From contig NZ_VUOS01000025.1 in the NCBI RefSeq assembly GCF_009829325.1, positions 113,014-177,013 on the forward strand: a stretch of 64,000 nucleotides of DNA, in the 5' to 3' direction. The position numbers were made by a program, and so were the translations under genes. Shown piece by piece: positions 45,532-56,598 of the stretch. This DNA is from Nocardia sp. CY41 (GTDB lineage: Bacteria > Actinomycetota > Actinomycetes > Mycobacteriales > Mycobacteriaceae). Numbering within the stretch: position 1 is the first letter of the stretch; each line of letters begins with the position of its first letter. A model generated the notes under the pieces. The model saw only the letters and a program-made list of their open reading frames with translations, made no database searches and was not told where the DNA came from.

Positions 45532-46476
45532 TCAGTGCGGCCGCGGAGCGACCACCGCGAGGACGTCGGGCACGGCAGTGAAATCCACCACGTTGCGCTT
45601 CCCGATGAAGTCGCCATCGATTTGCAGGCCGATGGGTTCTTTGGACTCGATTCGTACGGCGGGAACGTCGTCTTCGCGAAATAAATTGCGGGACTTGGGA
45701 TTTCCGTTGTCGGCCAGGAGCTGTCGCGCGAGCAGCAGGGTCGGCGCCACGCTCATCGAGCGCACCGCGAACACGCCGAGGCCCGTTTCGAACCGGGTGC
45801 CGGGGTTGGTGTGCACCGGCGTGGCATTCAGATAGGTCCACGGTGTGGTGTTGGTAACGAAGGCGTAATGCACGCCGTCTACCGGCTCCCGCCCGGGAAT
45901 TTCGACCTGAACGCTCGGTTCCTTCCGTTTTGCCCGGAAGAATTGTCGCACAGTTGTTCGAACATATCGGGCCGGCGTGGCGGTGCGGCCGCGGGCACGG
46001 CTGGCGTCGATCGCCTCGCAGACGTCGGCGTCCAGCCCGACGCCCGCGCTGAAGCAGAACCAGCGGTCGTCGGCCAGCCCGAGGCCGATCCGGCGGTCGG
46101 CGTCCAGGGTGAGCAGGTCGATGAGCTGATTGGTAGCGGTCACCGGGTCGGGGGAGATGCCGAGCGCCCTGGCGAAGACGTTCGCCGAGCCGCCCGGAAT
46201 CACACCGAGGCGCGGCAACCAGGCTTGACCGTCGTCGAGGACGGGCAGCGGGAGGAAGCCGTTGATCGTCTCGTTGACCGTCCCATCGCCGCCGTGCACC
46301 ACGATCAGGTCCATTTCGTTGGTGGCAGCCCATTGGGCCAGTTCCGCCGCGTGGCCGCGGTGCTGGGTGTGCGCAACGGTCAGCTGGGTGCGGCTCTCCA
46401 GCGCGTGCGCCAGTAGGTCCCGAGTCGCCGGCGTCGTCGAGGTGGCATTCGGGTTCACGATCAGCAGCGTCCGCAC
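45532..46476 (-). CDS. Diacylglycerol kinase-family lipid kinase
   Basis: A 314-aa protein with the DAGK catalytic fold: LLIVNPNATSTTPATRDLL, the nucleotide loop VVHGGDGTVNETINGFL, LGVIPGGSANVFARALG (GGT-like) and GLGVFAVRSM. Such enzymes phosphorylate diacylglycerol, sphingosine or PIM precursors on the inner membrane leaflet. It corresponds in place to Rv3218. The lipid substrate is unknown. Confidence 0.9.
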   Translation of the reverse strand: MRTLLIVNPNATSTTPATRDLLAHALESRTQLTVAHTQHRGHAAELAQWAATNEMDLIVVHGGDGTVNETINGFLPLPVLDDGQAWLPRLGVIPGGSANVFARALGISPDPVTATNQLIDLLTLDADRRIGLGLADDRWFCFSAGVGLDADVCEAIDASRARGRTATPARYVRTTVRQFFRAKRKEPSVQVEIPGREPVDGVHYAFVTNTTPWTYLNATPVHTNPGTRFETGLGVFAVRSMSVAPTLLLARQLLADNGNPKSRNLFREDDVPAVRIESKEPIGLQIDGDFIGKRNVVDFTAVPDVLAVVAPRPH

Positions 46477-46675
46477 GAGGGCAGCCTAGTTGGCGGCCTG
46501 CCCGCCCCGGAAAAGCGGCGATCGATGTACCGCGTGCCGTTGTCCGCGCACCCGCCAGGACGATCGCGCGGACCGGCGCGCCGTAGGCTTGCCGCGTGAA
46601 CGAGCGTCAGCAGGGCAAGCGAGGACACCGTGCGCCGCCGCGCACGACGGCGCCGAGTGCGGGTGGGGCGCGATC

Positions 46676-47086
46676 GTGAGCGACGGGAGTGCGGCGGTGC
46701 CCACGACAGTGCGGGCGGCAGGCGCCCTGGTGACGCTGGAAGGCGTCGTCGCTGTGGGCGTCGCGATCGTGCTGGTGGTGCGGGGGCTGCTCGGTCACGA
46801 CCAGTCCGCGACGAGCGGATACGGCACCGCTGCCTGGTTCGGCATTCTCGGCGGCGCGGTGCTGGCCGCGGGCGTCGGCCTGCTGCTGGGGAAACGTTGG
46901 GGTCGCGCCATCGCCGTCATCGCGCAGCTGCTGCTGCTCCCGGTCACCTGGTCGCTGCTCACCGACTCGCATCAGCCGGTCTACGGCACGGCGCTCGGGG
47001 TGGTCGCGGTCGCCGCGCTGGTGCTGCTGTTCGCGCCGCCGTCCACCCGCTGGATGGCCCAGGACTACGGGGTCGAGCCGGAATAG
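46676..47086 (+). CDS. Small integral membrane protein (four segments)
   Basis: A 136-aa protein with four hydrophobic segments: ALVTLEGVVAVGVAIVLVVR, TAAWFGILGGAVLAAGVGLL, AIAVIAQLLLLPVTWSLL and ALGVVAVAALVLLFAPP. It matches the position of Rv3217c. GTG 46676 is the best start. It overlaps the endonuclease V gene tail to tail by 22 nt. Function unknown. Confidence 0.8.
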   Translation: MSDGSAAVPTTVRAAGALVTLEGVVAVGVAIVLVVRGLLGHDQSATSGYGTAAWFGILGGAVLAAGVGLLLGKRWGRAIAVIAQLLLLPVTWSLLTDSHQPVYGTALGVVAVAALVLLFAPPSTRWMAQDYGVEPE

Positions 47087-47766
47087 TCCGCGGTGCGCAG
47101 CGCTGCCCGGCAGAGCCGGTCGGCGTGCCGGGTGGTTTCCGGCAGCCGGTAGCGCGGGGTCAGCGCGAGCACCTGTGCGCAGGCGGTGTCGAGGTCGATG
47201 TGATGTCCCACGGACACGAACACCGGCTTGACGCCGGTTCTGGTGCGCAGAGCCCGCCCGACCACCGCTCCCTCCAGAGTGATGTCGGCGGCCGCGCCGC
47301 GTTCCGGGCCCGGTTCGGCGTAGTCGCCCCACACGGTCTTCGCCACGCCGATCGTCGGCACGCCGGTGAGCAGCCCAAGGTGGCAGGCCAGGCCGAAGCG
47401 GCGGGGGTGGGCGAGTCCTTGCCCGTCGCACACCAGCAGATCCGGTGCGGCATCCAGCTTTTCGAGCGCGGCGAGGGTGGCGGGGATCTCCCGGAAAGCG
47501 AGCAGACCGGGAACGTAGGGGAAGGCGGCGACCCCGTGCGCGACAGTGGACGAGACCGGGCGCAGGGTGCCCGCGGCCAAGACCACTACCGCAGCGGCCA
47601 CCGCGCCGGTGTCGTCATAGGCGGAATCGAGCCCGGCCACTGTGCGGAACTGCGCGCCCGGCGGGGTGCGCTCGGAGATCAGTGGCCGCAATTCGTCCTG
47701 CATCGCCGTCGCCGCTTCGGCAGTGGTGGGCCAGGACGCCGGATCGAGCGGCGGGAACCACGACAT
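47065..47766 (-). CDS. nfi: Endonuclease V (deoxyinosine repair)
   Basis: A 233-aa nuclease that cuts near deoxyinosine. Motifs: AGLDSAYDD (catalytic Asp), FPYVPGLLAFREIP (wedge PYIP-like), LLVCDGQGLAHPRRFGLACH and TIGVAKTVWGD, GHHIDLDTA late. It is 5 bp downstream of the GNAT gene on the same strand, so probably cotranscribed. ATG 47766 is preferred; the frame upstream overlaps GNAT in another register. A real homologue in M. tuberculosis at this spot is not known to me. Confidence 0.9.
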   Translation of the reverse strand: MSWFPPLDPASWPTTAEAATAMQDELRPLISERTPPGAQFRTVAGLDSAYDDTGAVAAAVVVLAAGTLRPVSSTVAHGVAAFPYVPGLLAFREIPATLAALEKLDAAPDLLVCDGQGLAHPRRFGLACHLGLLTGVPTIGVAKTVWGDYAEPGPERGAAADITLEGAVVGRALRTRTGVKPVFVSVGHHIDLDTACAQVLALTPRYRLPETTRHADRLCRAALRTADYSGSTP

Positions 47767-47771
47767 ACGCG

Positions 47772-48299
47772 CTACCGCGCGTCGGCGGCCAGCTTGCCGA
47801 GCGCGTCGCCCGCCAGCCGGTAGCCCGCCCATTCGGTCTGGGCCACGGCGCCGATCGACTCGTAGAAGTCGATCGAGGGCTTGTTCCAGGTCAGCACCGA
47901 CCAGGAGACGCGGCTGTAGCCGTGGTCCACCGCCTCCTTCGCCAGGGCCGTGAGCAGTGCCTTGCCGTAGCCGTTGCCCCTGGTCTCCGGCTTGACGTAG
48001 AGGTCTTCCAGATAGATGCCGTGCACGCCGTCCCAGGTGGAGAAGTTGAGGAACCAGATGGCGCAGCCGAGCAGTTCGGACTCGTCCGCGACCACGTGCG
48101 CGAACACCTTCGGCTCCGGTCCGAACAGCGCTGCGCGCAGCTGCTCGGCGGTGACCGTGCATTCGTGCCGCGCCTTCTCGTAGTCGGCCAGGTCATGGAC
48201 GAGGCCGACCAGTCCGGGCACGTCGGCGGGGACGGCGCGGCGCAGCACGGCGCCGCCGAGGTCGACGGCGGTGGTGGCGGTGGGGCCGGGTCGGGTCAC
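47772..48299 (-). CDS. GNAT-family N-acetyltransferase
   Basis: A 175-aa acetyltransferase. The acetyl-CoA loop is GIYLEDLYVKPETRGNGYGK, followed by SWSVLTWNKPSIDFYESIGA. The pattern is typical of diamine (spermidine/thialysine) acetyltransferase-like GNATs, e.g. the LEDLYV block and ending YRLAGDAL. GTG 48299 has GGAGC upstream and overlaps the stop of the phosphatase gene (GTGA). Substrate not determined. Confidence 0.9.
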   Translation of the reverse strand: MTRPGPTATTAVDLGGAVLRRAVPADVPGLVGLVHDLADYEKARHECTVTAEQLRAALFGPEPKVFAHVVADESELLGCAIWFLNFSTWDGVHGIYLEDLYVKPETRGNGYGKALLTALAKEAVDHGYSRVSWSVLTWNKPSIDFYESIGAVAQTEWAGYRLAGDALGKLAADAR

Positions 48300-48901
48300 A
48301 GTGACGCTCCGTTGGGTACCAGGTTGTGCGCGCGGATCGCGCGCGCGTCGTGTTCGTAGCCGAGCACGGTCAGCGCGCCGGTCGCCATGGCGAATCGGCG
48401 GCCCTCCCGGATGTCGAATTCGACCCAGCGGGCGATCAGCGCGCGGGAGAAGTGACCGTGCCCCACCAGCACGATATCCCGCTCCGGCAGCGCGGGCGCC
48501 ACGGCGGCCAGCACCCGGTCGGCACGCTCCCGCACCTGCTCCCCGGTCTCGCCCTCCGGGACGGGGCCGGTCCAGATGGTCCAGCCGGGCACGGACTCGC
48601 GGATCTGCGGGGTGGTCAGGCCCTCGTATGCGCCGTAGTCCCACTCGGCGAGGTCGTCGTCGACCACGGCGCCGGTGAGCCCGGCGAGTTCCGCGGTGCG
48701 CAGCGCGCGCAGCCGTGGGCTGGTGCGCACCAACGGGTTTCGCAGTTCCAGCGTGGCGAGCAAGCGGCCTGCCGCCGCGGCCTGTTCTTCGCCGCGCTCG
48801 GTGAGCGGCAGGTCGGTGCGGCCGGTGTGCCGCCGCTGCGTGGACCAGTCGGTCTCGCCGTGCCGGAGCAGCACGACACGGGCGTCGTCGAGTGCGGACA
48901 T
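48296..48901 (-). CDS. Histidine-phosphatase family acid phosphatase (Rv3214-like)
   Basis: A 201-aa enzyme of the phosphoglycerate mutase superfamily. Catalytic LLRHGETDWS, second His in VLVGHGHFSRALIARW, and EWDYGAYEGLTT are seen. M. tuberculosis Rv3214 (annotated gpm2/entD) is a phosphatase rather than a mutase, and this looks alike. ATG 48901 gives the same start spacing to RHGE as Rv3214; a GTG at 48919 is an alternative. It heads a three-gene overlapping set with GNAT and nfi. Confidence 0.9.
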   Translation of the reverse strand: MSALDDARVVLLRHGETDWSTQRRHTGRTDLPLTERGEEQAAAAGRLLATLELRNPLVRTSPRLRALRTAELAGLTGAVVDDDLAEWDYGAYEGLTTPQIRESVPGWTIWTGPVPEGETGEQVRERADRVLAAVAPALPERDIVLVGHGHFSRALIARWVEFDIREGRRFAMATGALTVLGYEHDARAIRAHNLVPNGASL

Positions 48902-48998
48902 GCCTCCATGATGGTCCACCGATGATCATGAGGCCGTGCCGGTCCGACGCCCTCGTTCCGAGGCGACCGTATGAATACCTCGTGCCGACCGCCGTGGG

Positions 48999-49511
48999 CT
49001 AGGACTCGATCGGATCCCCGAGTTCGAGCACCACCAGTGGCAGCGGTCGCGAGACCTTGGACTGGTAGTCCGCGAGCAACGGATTGTTCGTCGTCACCCA
49101 AGCCGCGAACTCGTCGTACTCGGGTCCCTCCAGCGCCCGCGCCGTGCCGCGATAGGTGGTGGCCCCCAGCTCGATGGTGACGGCGGAATCGGCTTTCACG
49201 TTGTGGTACCAGGCCGGGTACCGGTCCTCGATGAACGAACTCACGTAGAGGGTTTCGCCGCGGCGCAACAAGCCGAGCGGGACCATGTGCCGCTTGCCGC
49301 TCCTGGCGCCGGTGGTGGTGAGCAGGATCAGCTCACCGCCTTCGTACGCGCCGCCGACCTTGCCCGCGTTGTCGCGGAACTCCTGGATCACGCCGTCGTT
49401 CCAGTGCGCGATGTCGTCGTCGGAGAACTTCTGGTTCCAGGGCGCGTCCGGGTCGTCGTAAGACGTGATGGCGGCGCTGTCTTCGGTTGTGGCGGGAGGG
49501 ATTTCGCTCAT
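48999..49511 (-). CDS. DDN-type F420-dependent nitroreductase family protein
   Basis: A 170-aa split-barrel protein: GGAYEGGELILLTTTGARSG, RHMVPLGLLRRGETLYVSSF, PAWYHNVKADSAVTIELG and EGPEYDEFAAW are hallmarks of the deazaflavin (F420)-dependent DDN family. It could use F420 made by FbiA/FbiB. ATG 49511 is chosen; the longer frame upstream overlaps the propeller gene region. Physiological substrates of this family are mostly quinones or unknown. Confidence 0.9.
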   Translation of the reverse strand: MSEIPPATTEDSAAITSYDDPDAPWNQKFSDDDIAHWNDGVIQEFRDNAGKVGGAYEGGELILLTTTGARSGKRHMVPLGLLRRGETLYVSSFIEDRYPAWYHNVKADSAVTIELGATTYRGTARALEGPEYDEFAAWVTTNNPLLADYQSKVSRPLPLVVLELGDPIES

Positions 49512-49552
49512 CCCAGCAGTGTGCTGCATGCCACCGACAAGTTCGCCGTGCC

Positions 49553-50782
49553 TCAGGCGAACGCGTGGAGTTCGCCGTCGCGCAGCTCGAGGACGGTCGT
49601 CCCGAGCACTGTGAGCGAGATGGGGCTTCCGGTATAGCCGGGCCGCTCCACCGGGATGCGCCCTGCTTCGGCTCCCGTCGCGGGGTCCAGGACGGTGAGC
49701 GCGCCCGCGGTGGGCAGCAGCAGCTTGCCCGCCATGAGCGCGGGGGATCCGAGGGCGCCGCCCGCGGTCCACAGTGGGTCGAAAGTGCTGCCGTTCAACG
49801 CGATCACGCTGTTACCGGTGAATACCAAGTAGGCCGATCCGATGCGGGTGGTGGTCGTCGCCTGGCTCAACGGCGCCGAGAGCTGGTGCACCACAATCGG
49901 ATTGCCGTTGCTGTCGTAGACGGCCAAGCGCGGCGGCAGCGGCTCGGCCCCCGTCGTGGCGCCGGGGAAGTAGAGCACGATGCGGCTGTCGGACACCGCG
50001 ATCACCTCGGCTTCCGGGGAATCCGCTCCGGGACCGGTCAATACGTGCGAGCCGTACTCTTCCGGCACCGTGTTGTCCTTGGGGGCCGGGTTGAGCACGG
50101 TGAGCCGCTCGGCCGGGTCGACGGGGCAGCGTTCCAGCACGGCGAGCCGGGACGGACTGGAACCGGACGACAGCAATGTGCAGCCTCGGCGCGGCTGGGT
50201 CTTGACGTTCACCGGGGCGTCGACGAAGCCGTACTCCACGGTGCGCACCAGGTCCGAGCGCCACATCTCCAACCGCTGCGGTCCCTGCGCGAGCAGATAG
50301 GTGCCGTCCACCGACAGCCGCACGTCGCGATCCATGTAGCTGCTGCGCGCGGTGCGACGGGCGCCGCTGTCGCCGGCCAGCATCGTGGCCTGGCTGCAGC
50401 CGCGCTCGTCGCGGTAGACGGCGATCACCATGCCGTACTGGCCCTCGACCCCGCACAACGGTATGTCGCGCCGGTACTTCCACAGCTGGTCACCGGTGCG
50501 CGGATCACGGCCGGTGACCGTGTCGCCGTCGCCTGTCACCACGACGCCGCCGGACACGAGCGCCCGCGCGCTCGCGCCGTCCGGCGCGTGCCACAGCTCA
50601 CGCAGCGTGGCCGGCAACCGATCGGCCGCGGCCGGGGTCGGCACCGTGGAGGACGCGGTCACCGACTCGGTGCCGTGCGCGTCCCCGCGCACCCACACCA
50701 CGGCCCCGGCGATCACCACGAGAACCGCGATCGCAACTGCGGAAAGGATATCGGCGCGCGTCCGCCGCTCGGGTGCGAGCAC
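49553..50782 (-). CDS. Membrane-anchored PQQ-like beta-propeller protein (Rv3212-like)
   Basis: A 409-aa protein with one N-terminal membrane anchor (ILSAVAIAVLVVIAGAVVWV) and an extracytoplasmic propeller with repeated blades such as TGDGDTVTGRDPRTGDQLWK, SRLAVLERCPVDPAERLTVL and ALNGSTFDPLWTAGG. Cys pairs may form disulfides. It is homologous in place to Rv3212. Function unknown; propellers of this kind often scaffold envelope proteins. It follows rhlE on the same strand by 27 bp. Confidence 0.85.
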   Translation of the reverse strand: MLAPERRTRADILSAVAIAVLVVIAGAVVWVRGDAHGTESVTASSTVPTPAAADRLPATLRELWHAPDGASARALVSGGVVVTGDGDTVTGRDPRTGDQLWKYRRDIPLCGVEGQYGMVIAVYRDERGCSQATMLAGDSGARRTARSSYMDRDVRLSVDGTYLLAQGPQRLEMWRSDLVRTVEYGFVDAPVNVKTQPRRGCTLLSSGSSPSRLAVLERCPVDPAERLTVLNPAPKDNTVPEEYGSHVLTGPGADSPEAEVIAVSDSRIVLYFPGATTGAEPLPPRLAVYDSNGNPIVVHQLSAPLSQATTTTRIGSAYLVFTGNSVIALNGSTFDPLWTAGGALGSPALMAGKLLLPTAGALTVLDPATGAEAGRIPVERPGYTGSPISLTVLGTTVLELRDGELHAFA

Positions 50783-50809
50783 GAATGCGAGACTAGCCGA
50801 TCCGGTGGG

Positions 50810-52546
<1,737 letters not shown>

Positions 52547-52952
52547 GTCCCGCGCGCACGAGGTGGGGCGGACCGGGCGGTCCGCGACGACCACGACTCC
52601 GCAGGCGATACTTCACCCGGCCACGCTCCGGATGCCGGGCGCCTGCCGCGAAAAGCGGCGACTACCTCGCAAGACATCGGCGCGGCGCACTGGTGACGCG
52701 GATTGGTGCGCGCACATTTTCCTGTCCAACGAAAACTTCGCACTCGAAAGCGGCCGACCGTCGCAGCGGCGTCTCCGCGGTGTGCGTGAGCGCGACGTCC
52801 GGCGACTCTGTCGAGCGAAACTTTCCGTTGTCCGACGCGATTGTAGCGTGATATTGTGCGTCGCTCGAATTGCCACCGCGGCGCGCTATCGAAAATCCTT
52901 CGGACCCCTCGTGTGCTTTCGCCGCGCCGGGCGCCCACGTACGCTGCGCCAC
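52547..52952. other. Divergent intergenic region between rhlE and the SCO6745-like gene
   Basis: About 400 bp without a supported gene, lower in GC than its surroundings in places. It should hold the rhlE promoter and the promoter of the plus-strand gene. No clear operator seen. Confidence 0.4.
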
Positions 52953-53810
52953 ATGGGAATTCATCCGGCGCGGCAAATCTGGGCGACGCTCGAACCGCTA
53001 CACGATGTCGTCTATTTCGGAACCGGCGTCAAGGAGGCGGGCATCGGGGTCGGGTTGCGCGGCTACTGGCAGACCTACTTCGCTTTCCGCGCCGCCCCGC
53101 TGGGCGCGGTGACGCCCGCCGCTGTGCATGCGATCTTCGCCGGATTCCATTCCGACATGGTCCGCCGCGCGCTTCCGGAGGCGTGGGAGCGGGCGACGCC
53201 GCAACGCTGCCTGGACGCGCGGCTCGACCTGGCCACCCGCCTGCTGCGCCGCGTGGGCGCGGGCGACGCCGTCTGCGCCCGCGCGGTCGAATTGCTGGCG
53301 CCTGTGCAGCGCGCGGCCGATCCCACGGGGCGGGCGCTGTTCGCCGCGAACGCCGCCCTCCCACTGCCCACCGACCCGGTGGCCGCGCTGTGGCAGCTGA
53401 CCACCTCGCTGCGCGAGCACCGCGGCGACGGCCACGTCGCGGCCTTGGTGACCCACGGTCTCGATGGACGTCAAGCCCTGGTCGTGCAGGTGGCCGCGGG
53501 TAAGGCGCCCGAATCGGTGATGCGACCCGCGCGCGGGGTGTCGGAGACTGAGTGGGCGGACGCTTTCGACGAGTTGCGCGCCCGTGGCTTGGTCGCCGGA
53601 GAACCGGTCACGCCTACCCTCACCGGCAGCGGCGCGGCGTTGCTGGCCGAGGTCGAAGCCCAGACCGACGAAGCGGCGTGGACCGGAGCGCTCGCGGTGC
53701 TGTCGGCCGATGCGATCACGGAGCTGACCACCTCGCTCGCGCCCCTGGTACGCGACGTGCAGGAGGCGGTGGTCCCGCCGCTCAACCCGGTCGGCATGGG
53801 ACCGCGGTGA
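52953..53810 (+). CDS. SCO6745-family conserved protein
   Basis: A 285-aa actinobacterial protein: ARQIWATLEPLHDVVYFG, LRGYWQTYFAFRAAPLGAV, FAGFHSDMVRRALPEAW, and a C-terminal winged-helix-like region (TEWADAFDELRARGLVA then TPTLTGSGAALLAEVE, DEAAW). These features fit the SCO6745-like family; the second half looks like a MarR-type HTH without a clear DNA-binding claim. ATG 52953 is chosen; earlier in-frame codons lie in non-conserved promoter DNA. Function unknown. Confidence 0.8.
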   Translation: MGIHPARQIWATLEPLHDVVYFGTGVKEAGIGVGLRGYWQTYFAFRAAPLGAVTPAAVHAIFAGFHSDMVRRALPEAWERATPQRCLDARLDLATRLLRRVGAGDAVCARAVELLAPVQRAADPTGRALFAANAALPLPTDPVAALWQLTTSLREHRGDGHVAALVTHGLDGRQALVVQVAAGKAPESVMRPARGVSETEWADAFDELRARGLVAGEPVTPTLTGSGAALLAEVEAQTDEAAWTGALAVLSADAITELTTSLAPLVRDVQEAVVPPLNPVGMGPR

Positions 53811-53865
53811 CGCTGTCGGGTAGTTGCTGTTACCCGCGGTACCGACATATGAGACTCTCTTCACT

Positions 53866-54921
53866 GTGAGCCTTGCCGACACCGTCACCCTCGCCGCGCG
53901 TAACGCGTGGGCCTTGACCTTCGGCTCCGGCATCGAGGCGCCGGACCCGACTCCCGCGACGATCCTGTGGGACCAGCCGCACCGGCAGCTGCGGCGGTTC
54001 GAGCGAGCCGACGGGACCGCGCCGGAGGGGGATTGCGCCGTTCTGCTGGTCCCGCCGCTCGCCGCGCCCGCCACCTGTTTCGATCTGCGGCCCGAGCAGA
54101 GCCTGGCACGCTTCCTGCTGGAGATCGGCCGCAGCCCGTACGTCGTCGACTACGGCGCGATCACCTTCGCCGACCGGCGCATGGGGTTCGAGGACTGGAT
54201 CGACGACATCCTGCCCGAGGCGGTGCTGCGCACCAGCGCCGACCGCGACGGACACGCGGTCGATCTGGTGGGCTGGTCCCTCGGCGGCACGCTGGCCTTG
54301 CTGACCGCCGCGGCGCATCCCGAGCTGCCCATCCGTTCGATCACGGCCGTCGGCTCGCCGCTGGACTACGACCGGATGACCGGCGTGCCGCAGCTGCGCG
54401 CCGTCGCGCGCCTCACGGGTGGCCGGGCCACCTCGACCGTCATCCGCGCGGCCGGTGGCGTTCCTGCGACACTGACTCGAATCGGCTACAAGGTCACCGC
54501 CTGGGATCGCGAGCTGACCCGCCCGTGGTTCGTCGCCGGCAATATCGCGCGCACCGAGGCGCTGGCGAAAATGGAGACGATCGACCGGTTCATGGCCGAG
54601 ATGCCCGGCTATCCCGGGCGCTTCTACGGACAGCTGTGGGGCAGGTTCATCCTGAACAACGACATCGGGCGCGGTGTCGTTGTCCTCGGCGGACGCCGGA
54701 TCGAGCTGGATCGGGTGACCGCGCCGGTGCTGCTGGTCGGCGGGCCCTCCGACGTGATCACCCCGGCCTCGGCCGTCGAGGCGGGCGCCCGCGTGCTCAC
54801 CGGGGCGGCGATGGTCCGCTACGAGACCGCCCCCGGCAGCCACCTCGGCATCCTGGCCGCACCGACCGCGCGTGACACGACATGGAGTTACCTGGAGAAG
54901 TTCCTGGCCGAGACCGCGTGA
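53866..54921 (+). CDS. Alpha/beta-hydrolase (PHA synthase-like fold)
   Basis: A 351-aa hydrolase. Nucleophile elbow VGWSLGGTLALLTAA (Ser), the core VLLVPPLAAPATCFDLRPEQ and VTAPVLLVGGPSDVITPASA, and a final His in APGSHLGILA complete the triad. The N-terminal helical part and YPGRFYGQLWGRFILNNDIG resemble class III PHA synthase-like proteins, though with a Ser nucleophile instead of Cys, so polyester synthesis is unlikely. GTG 53866. It lies 27 bp before the ferritin-like gene, same strand. Confidence 0.85.
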   Translation: MSLADTVTLAARNAWALTFGSGIEAPDPTPATILWDQPHRQLRRFERADGTAPEGDCAVLLVPPLAAPATCFDLRPEQSLARFLLEIGRSPYVVDYGAITFADRRMGFEDWIDDILPEAVLRTSADRDGHAVDLVGWSLGGTLALLTAAAHPELPIRSITAVGSPLDYDRMTGVPQLRAVARLTGGRATSTVIRAAGGVPATLTRIGYKVTAWDRELTRPWFVAGNIARTEALAKMETIDRFMAEMPGYPGRFYGQLWGRFILNNDIGRGVVVLGGRRIELDRVTAPVLLVGGPSDVITPASAVEAGARVLTGAAMVRYETAPGSHLGILAAPTARDTTWSYLEKFLAETA

Positions 54922-54948
54922 CCGGCGGCGAGTATTACGCTGGGACGC

Positions 54949-55650
54949 ATGGGAGCACAGTCACCTGCCGCGTTAGGTGTTTCGTCGACCGACCCAGCAA
55001 ACCTCTTCATCCCCGCGAGCCATCCCGGCGTGACCGACCTGTTCGCGGTGCTCGCCTACGGCGAGATCTCCGCGTTCTACCGGCTGGCCGAGGAAGCCAA
55101 GTTGTCGCCGACCCTGCGGGGCAAGGTGGCGGTGGCGACGATGGCCGCGGCCGAGATGGAGCATTTCAAGACGCTGGAGTCCGCGCTGGCCGCGCGGGGC
55201 GCCGATGTCTTCGACGCCATGGCGCCGTTCGTGCGCGCGCTGGACGACTATCACGCCTCGACCGACCCCTCGACGTGGCTCGAGTCGATGGTGAAGTTCT
55301 ATGTCGGTGATGGCATCGCCGCGGACTTCTACACCGAGATCGCGGGCGCGCTGACCCCGGACATCGCCGCGGTGGTTCGCGACGTGCTCGCCGAGACCAG
55401 TCACTCGGAGTTCGTCGTCGAGGAGGTGCGGCGGGCGGTCACCGAGAGTCGCTCCGAACGCGACCGGCTCACCCTCTGGGGCAGGCGGCTGCTCGGTGAG
55501 GCGATCACGCAGGCGCAATTCGTCATGGCGCAGCGCGACGAGCTCACCGATCTGGTGCTGACCGCCACCGGCGACCTCAACGGCATCGCCGCGCTGATCG
55601 AGCGGATGCAGGACAGTCACGCCGAGCGCATGGCGGTACTCGGCATCTGA
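54949..55650 (+). CDS. Ferritin-like fold protein (Rv3210c-like)
   Basis: A 233-aa helical protein with a diiron-type pattern: LAYGEISAFYRLAEEAK, AAAEMEHFKTLESALA (ExxH), and later AETSHSEFVVEEV and QDSHAERMAVLGI. It resembles the MiaE-like ferritin superfamily, which in this branch (Rv3210c) has no proven function. ATG 54949. It converges with the HTH gene immediately downstream (6 bp). Confidence 0.87.
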   Translation: MGAQSPAALGVSSTDPANLFIPASHPGVTDLFAVLAYGEISAFYRLAEEAKLSPTLRGKVAVATMAAAEMEHFKTLESALAARGADVFDAMAPFVRALDDYHASTDPSTWLESMVKFYVGDGIAADFYTEIAGALTPDIAAVVRDVLAETSHSEFVVEEVRRAVTESRSERDRLTLWGRRLLGEAITQAQFVMAQRDELTDLVLTATGDLNGIAALIERMQDSHAERMAVLGI

Positions 55651-55656
55651 GCGCGG

Positions 55657-56496
55657 CTACGCGTTGGCCGCGCGGTTGGGCACCAGCCGCAAACCGGGCG
55701 CGTGGGCGCTCGCCCGGTCGATCAGCCAGACGACGACGCTCTGGTCCCGGCGGTCGGATTCCAAGTTCTCGAACGGCACCTCGACCATGCCGTGCACCGG
55801 ATGGTCGAGGTGCAACGTGCCGGAGCCGGGCGCGCCGACCCGATGCGGCTTCCAGCGGTCGGCGAAATCCGGCAGCCCGCGCAGCGCTTCGATCGTCTCG
55901 AGCAGCGCGTCGTCGCCGGGCCAGTGGAGTTTGGCGCGGCAGAGCGCGGAGGTGAAAGTGTCGGCGGCTTCCTCCCAATTGCGCAGGACCCGCCGTGCCG
56001 CGGGGTGCACGAAGGTATACCAGGCCAGGTTGGGCTGATCCGGCCCGTCCAGCAGGCCCAGCGGGGCGGCGAAATCGGCCCACGCCTGGTTCCAGCCCAG
56101 CACGTTCAGCCTGCGGCCGACCACGAAGGCCGGGGTCGGCTCCAGGGCGCGCAGGATCGTCTCGATCGTCGGGGCCACCTGCTCCCGGGCGGATTCGCTG
56201 CCCGGACAGCGGGTTTCGTTGCCGGAGGCCATGGCGAGCATGCCGAAGTACTGACGGTCGTCGCCGCGCAGCAGCAATGCGTCGGCCAAGGCGTCGATCA
56301 CGGCCACCGACGGGTTGGTGTCGCGCCCCTGCTCCAGCCGGGCCAGGTAGTCGGCGCTCACCCCCGCGCGCACGGCGACCTCTTCCCGCCGCAGACCGGG
56401 CGTGCGGCGGCGTCCCCCCTCGGGCATGCCGACGTCCGACGGCCGCAGTTCGGCGCGCCGCGCGATGAGGTATTCCCCGAATCCGTTACGAGCCAT
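55657..56496 (-). CDS. HTH regulator with MmyB-like ligand domain
   Basis: A 279-aa regulator: XRE-type HTH at residues about 30-75 (RTPGLRREEVAVRAGVSADY then LARLEQGRDTNPS), followed by the MmyB/PAS-like domain (LEPTPAFVVGRRLNVLGWNQ, PNLAWYTFVHPAARRVLRNW, LHLDHPVHG). Family members often control a neighbouring oxidoreductase and bind fatty acids. The divergent yceI gene shares its short promoter region and may be a target. ATG 56496; a start at 56505 is also possible. Confidence 0.9.
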   Translation of the reverse strand: MARNGFGEYLIARRAELRPSDVGMPEGGRRRTPGLRREEVAVRAGVSADYLARLEQGRDTNPSVAVIDALADALLLRGDDRQYFGMLAMASGNETRCPGSESAREQVAPTIETILRALEPTPAFVVGRRLNVLGWNQAWADFAAPLGLLDGPDQPNLAWYTFVHPAARRVLRNWEEAADTFTSALCRAKLHWPGDDALLETIEALRGLPDFADRWKPHRVGAPGSGTLHLDHPVHGMVEVPFENLESDRRDQSVVVWLIDRASAHAPGLRLVPNRAANA

Positions 56497-56598
56497 GTGT
56501 CCCATCGTGCCCGGTCCAAGGACGGTTAGCCGCGCCCTGTCAGGTCCAGGATAACGGCGGTCTGGCTACCGGACCGCGGTCCGGTCATTGTCGGAGGC

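Noticed and set aside
53866..54921. Polyhydroxyalkanoate synthase
   Set aside because: The nucleophile elbow has Ser (GWSLGG) rather than the Cys required in PHA synthases; kept as alpha/beta-hydrolase.
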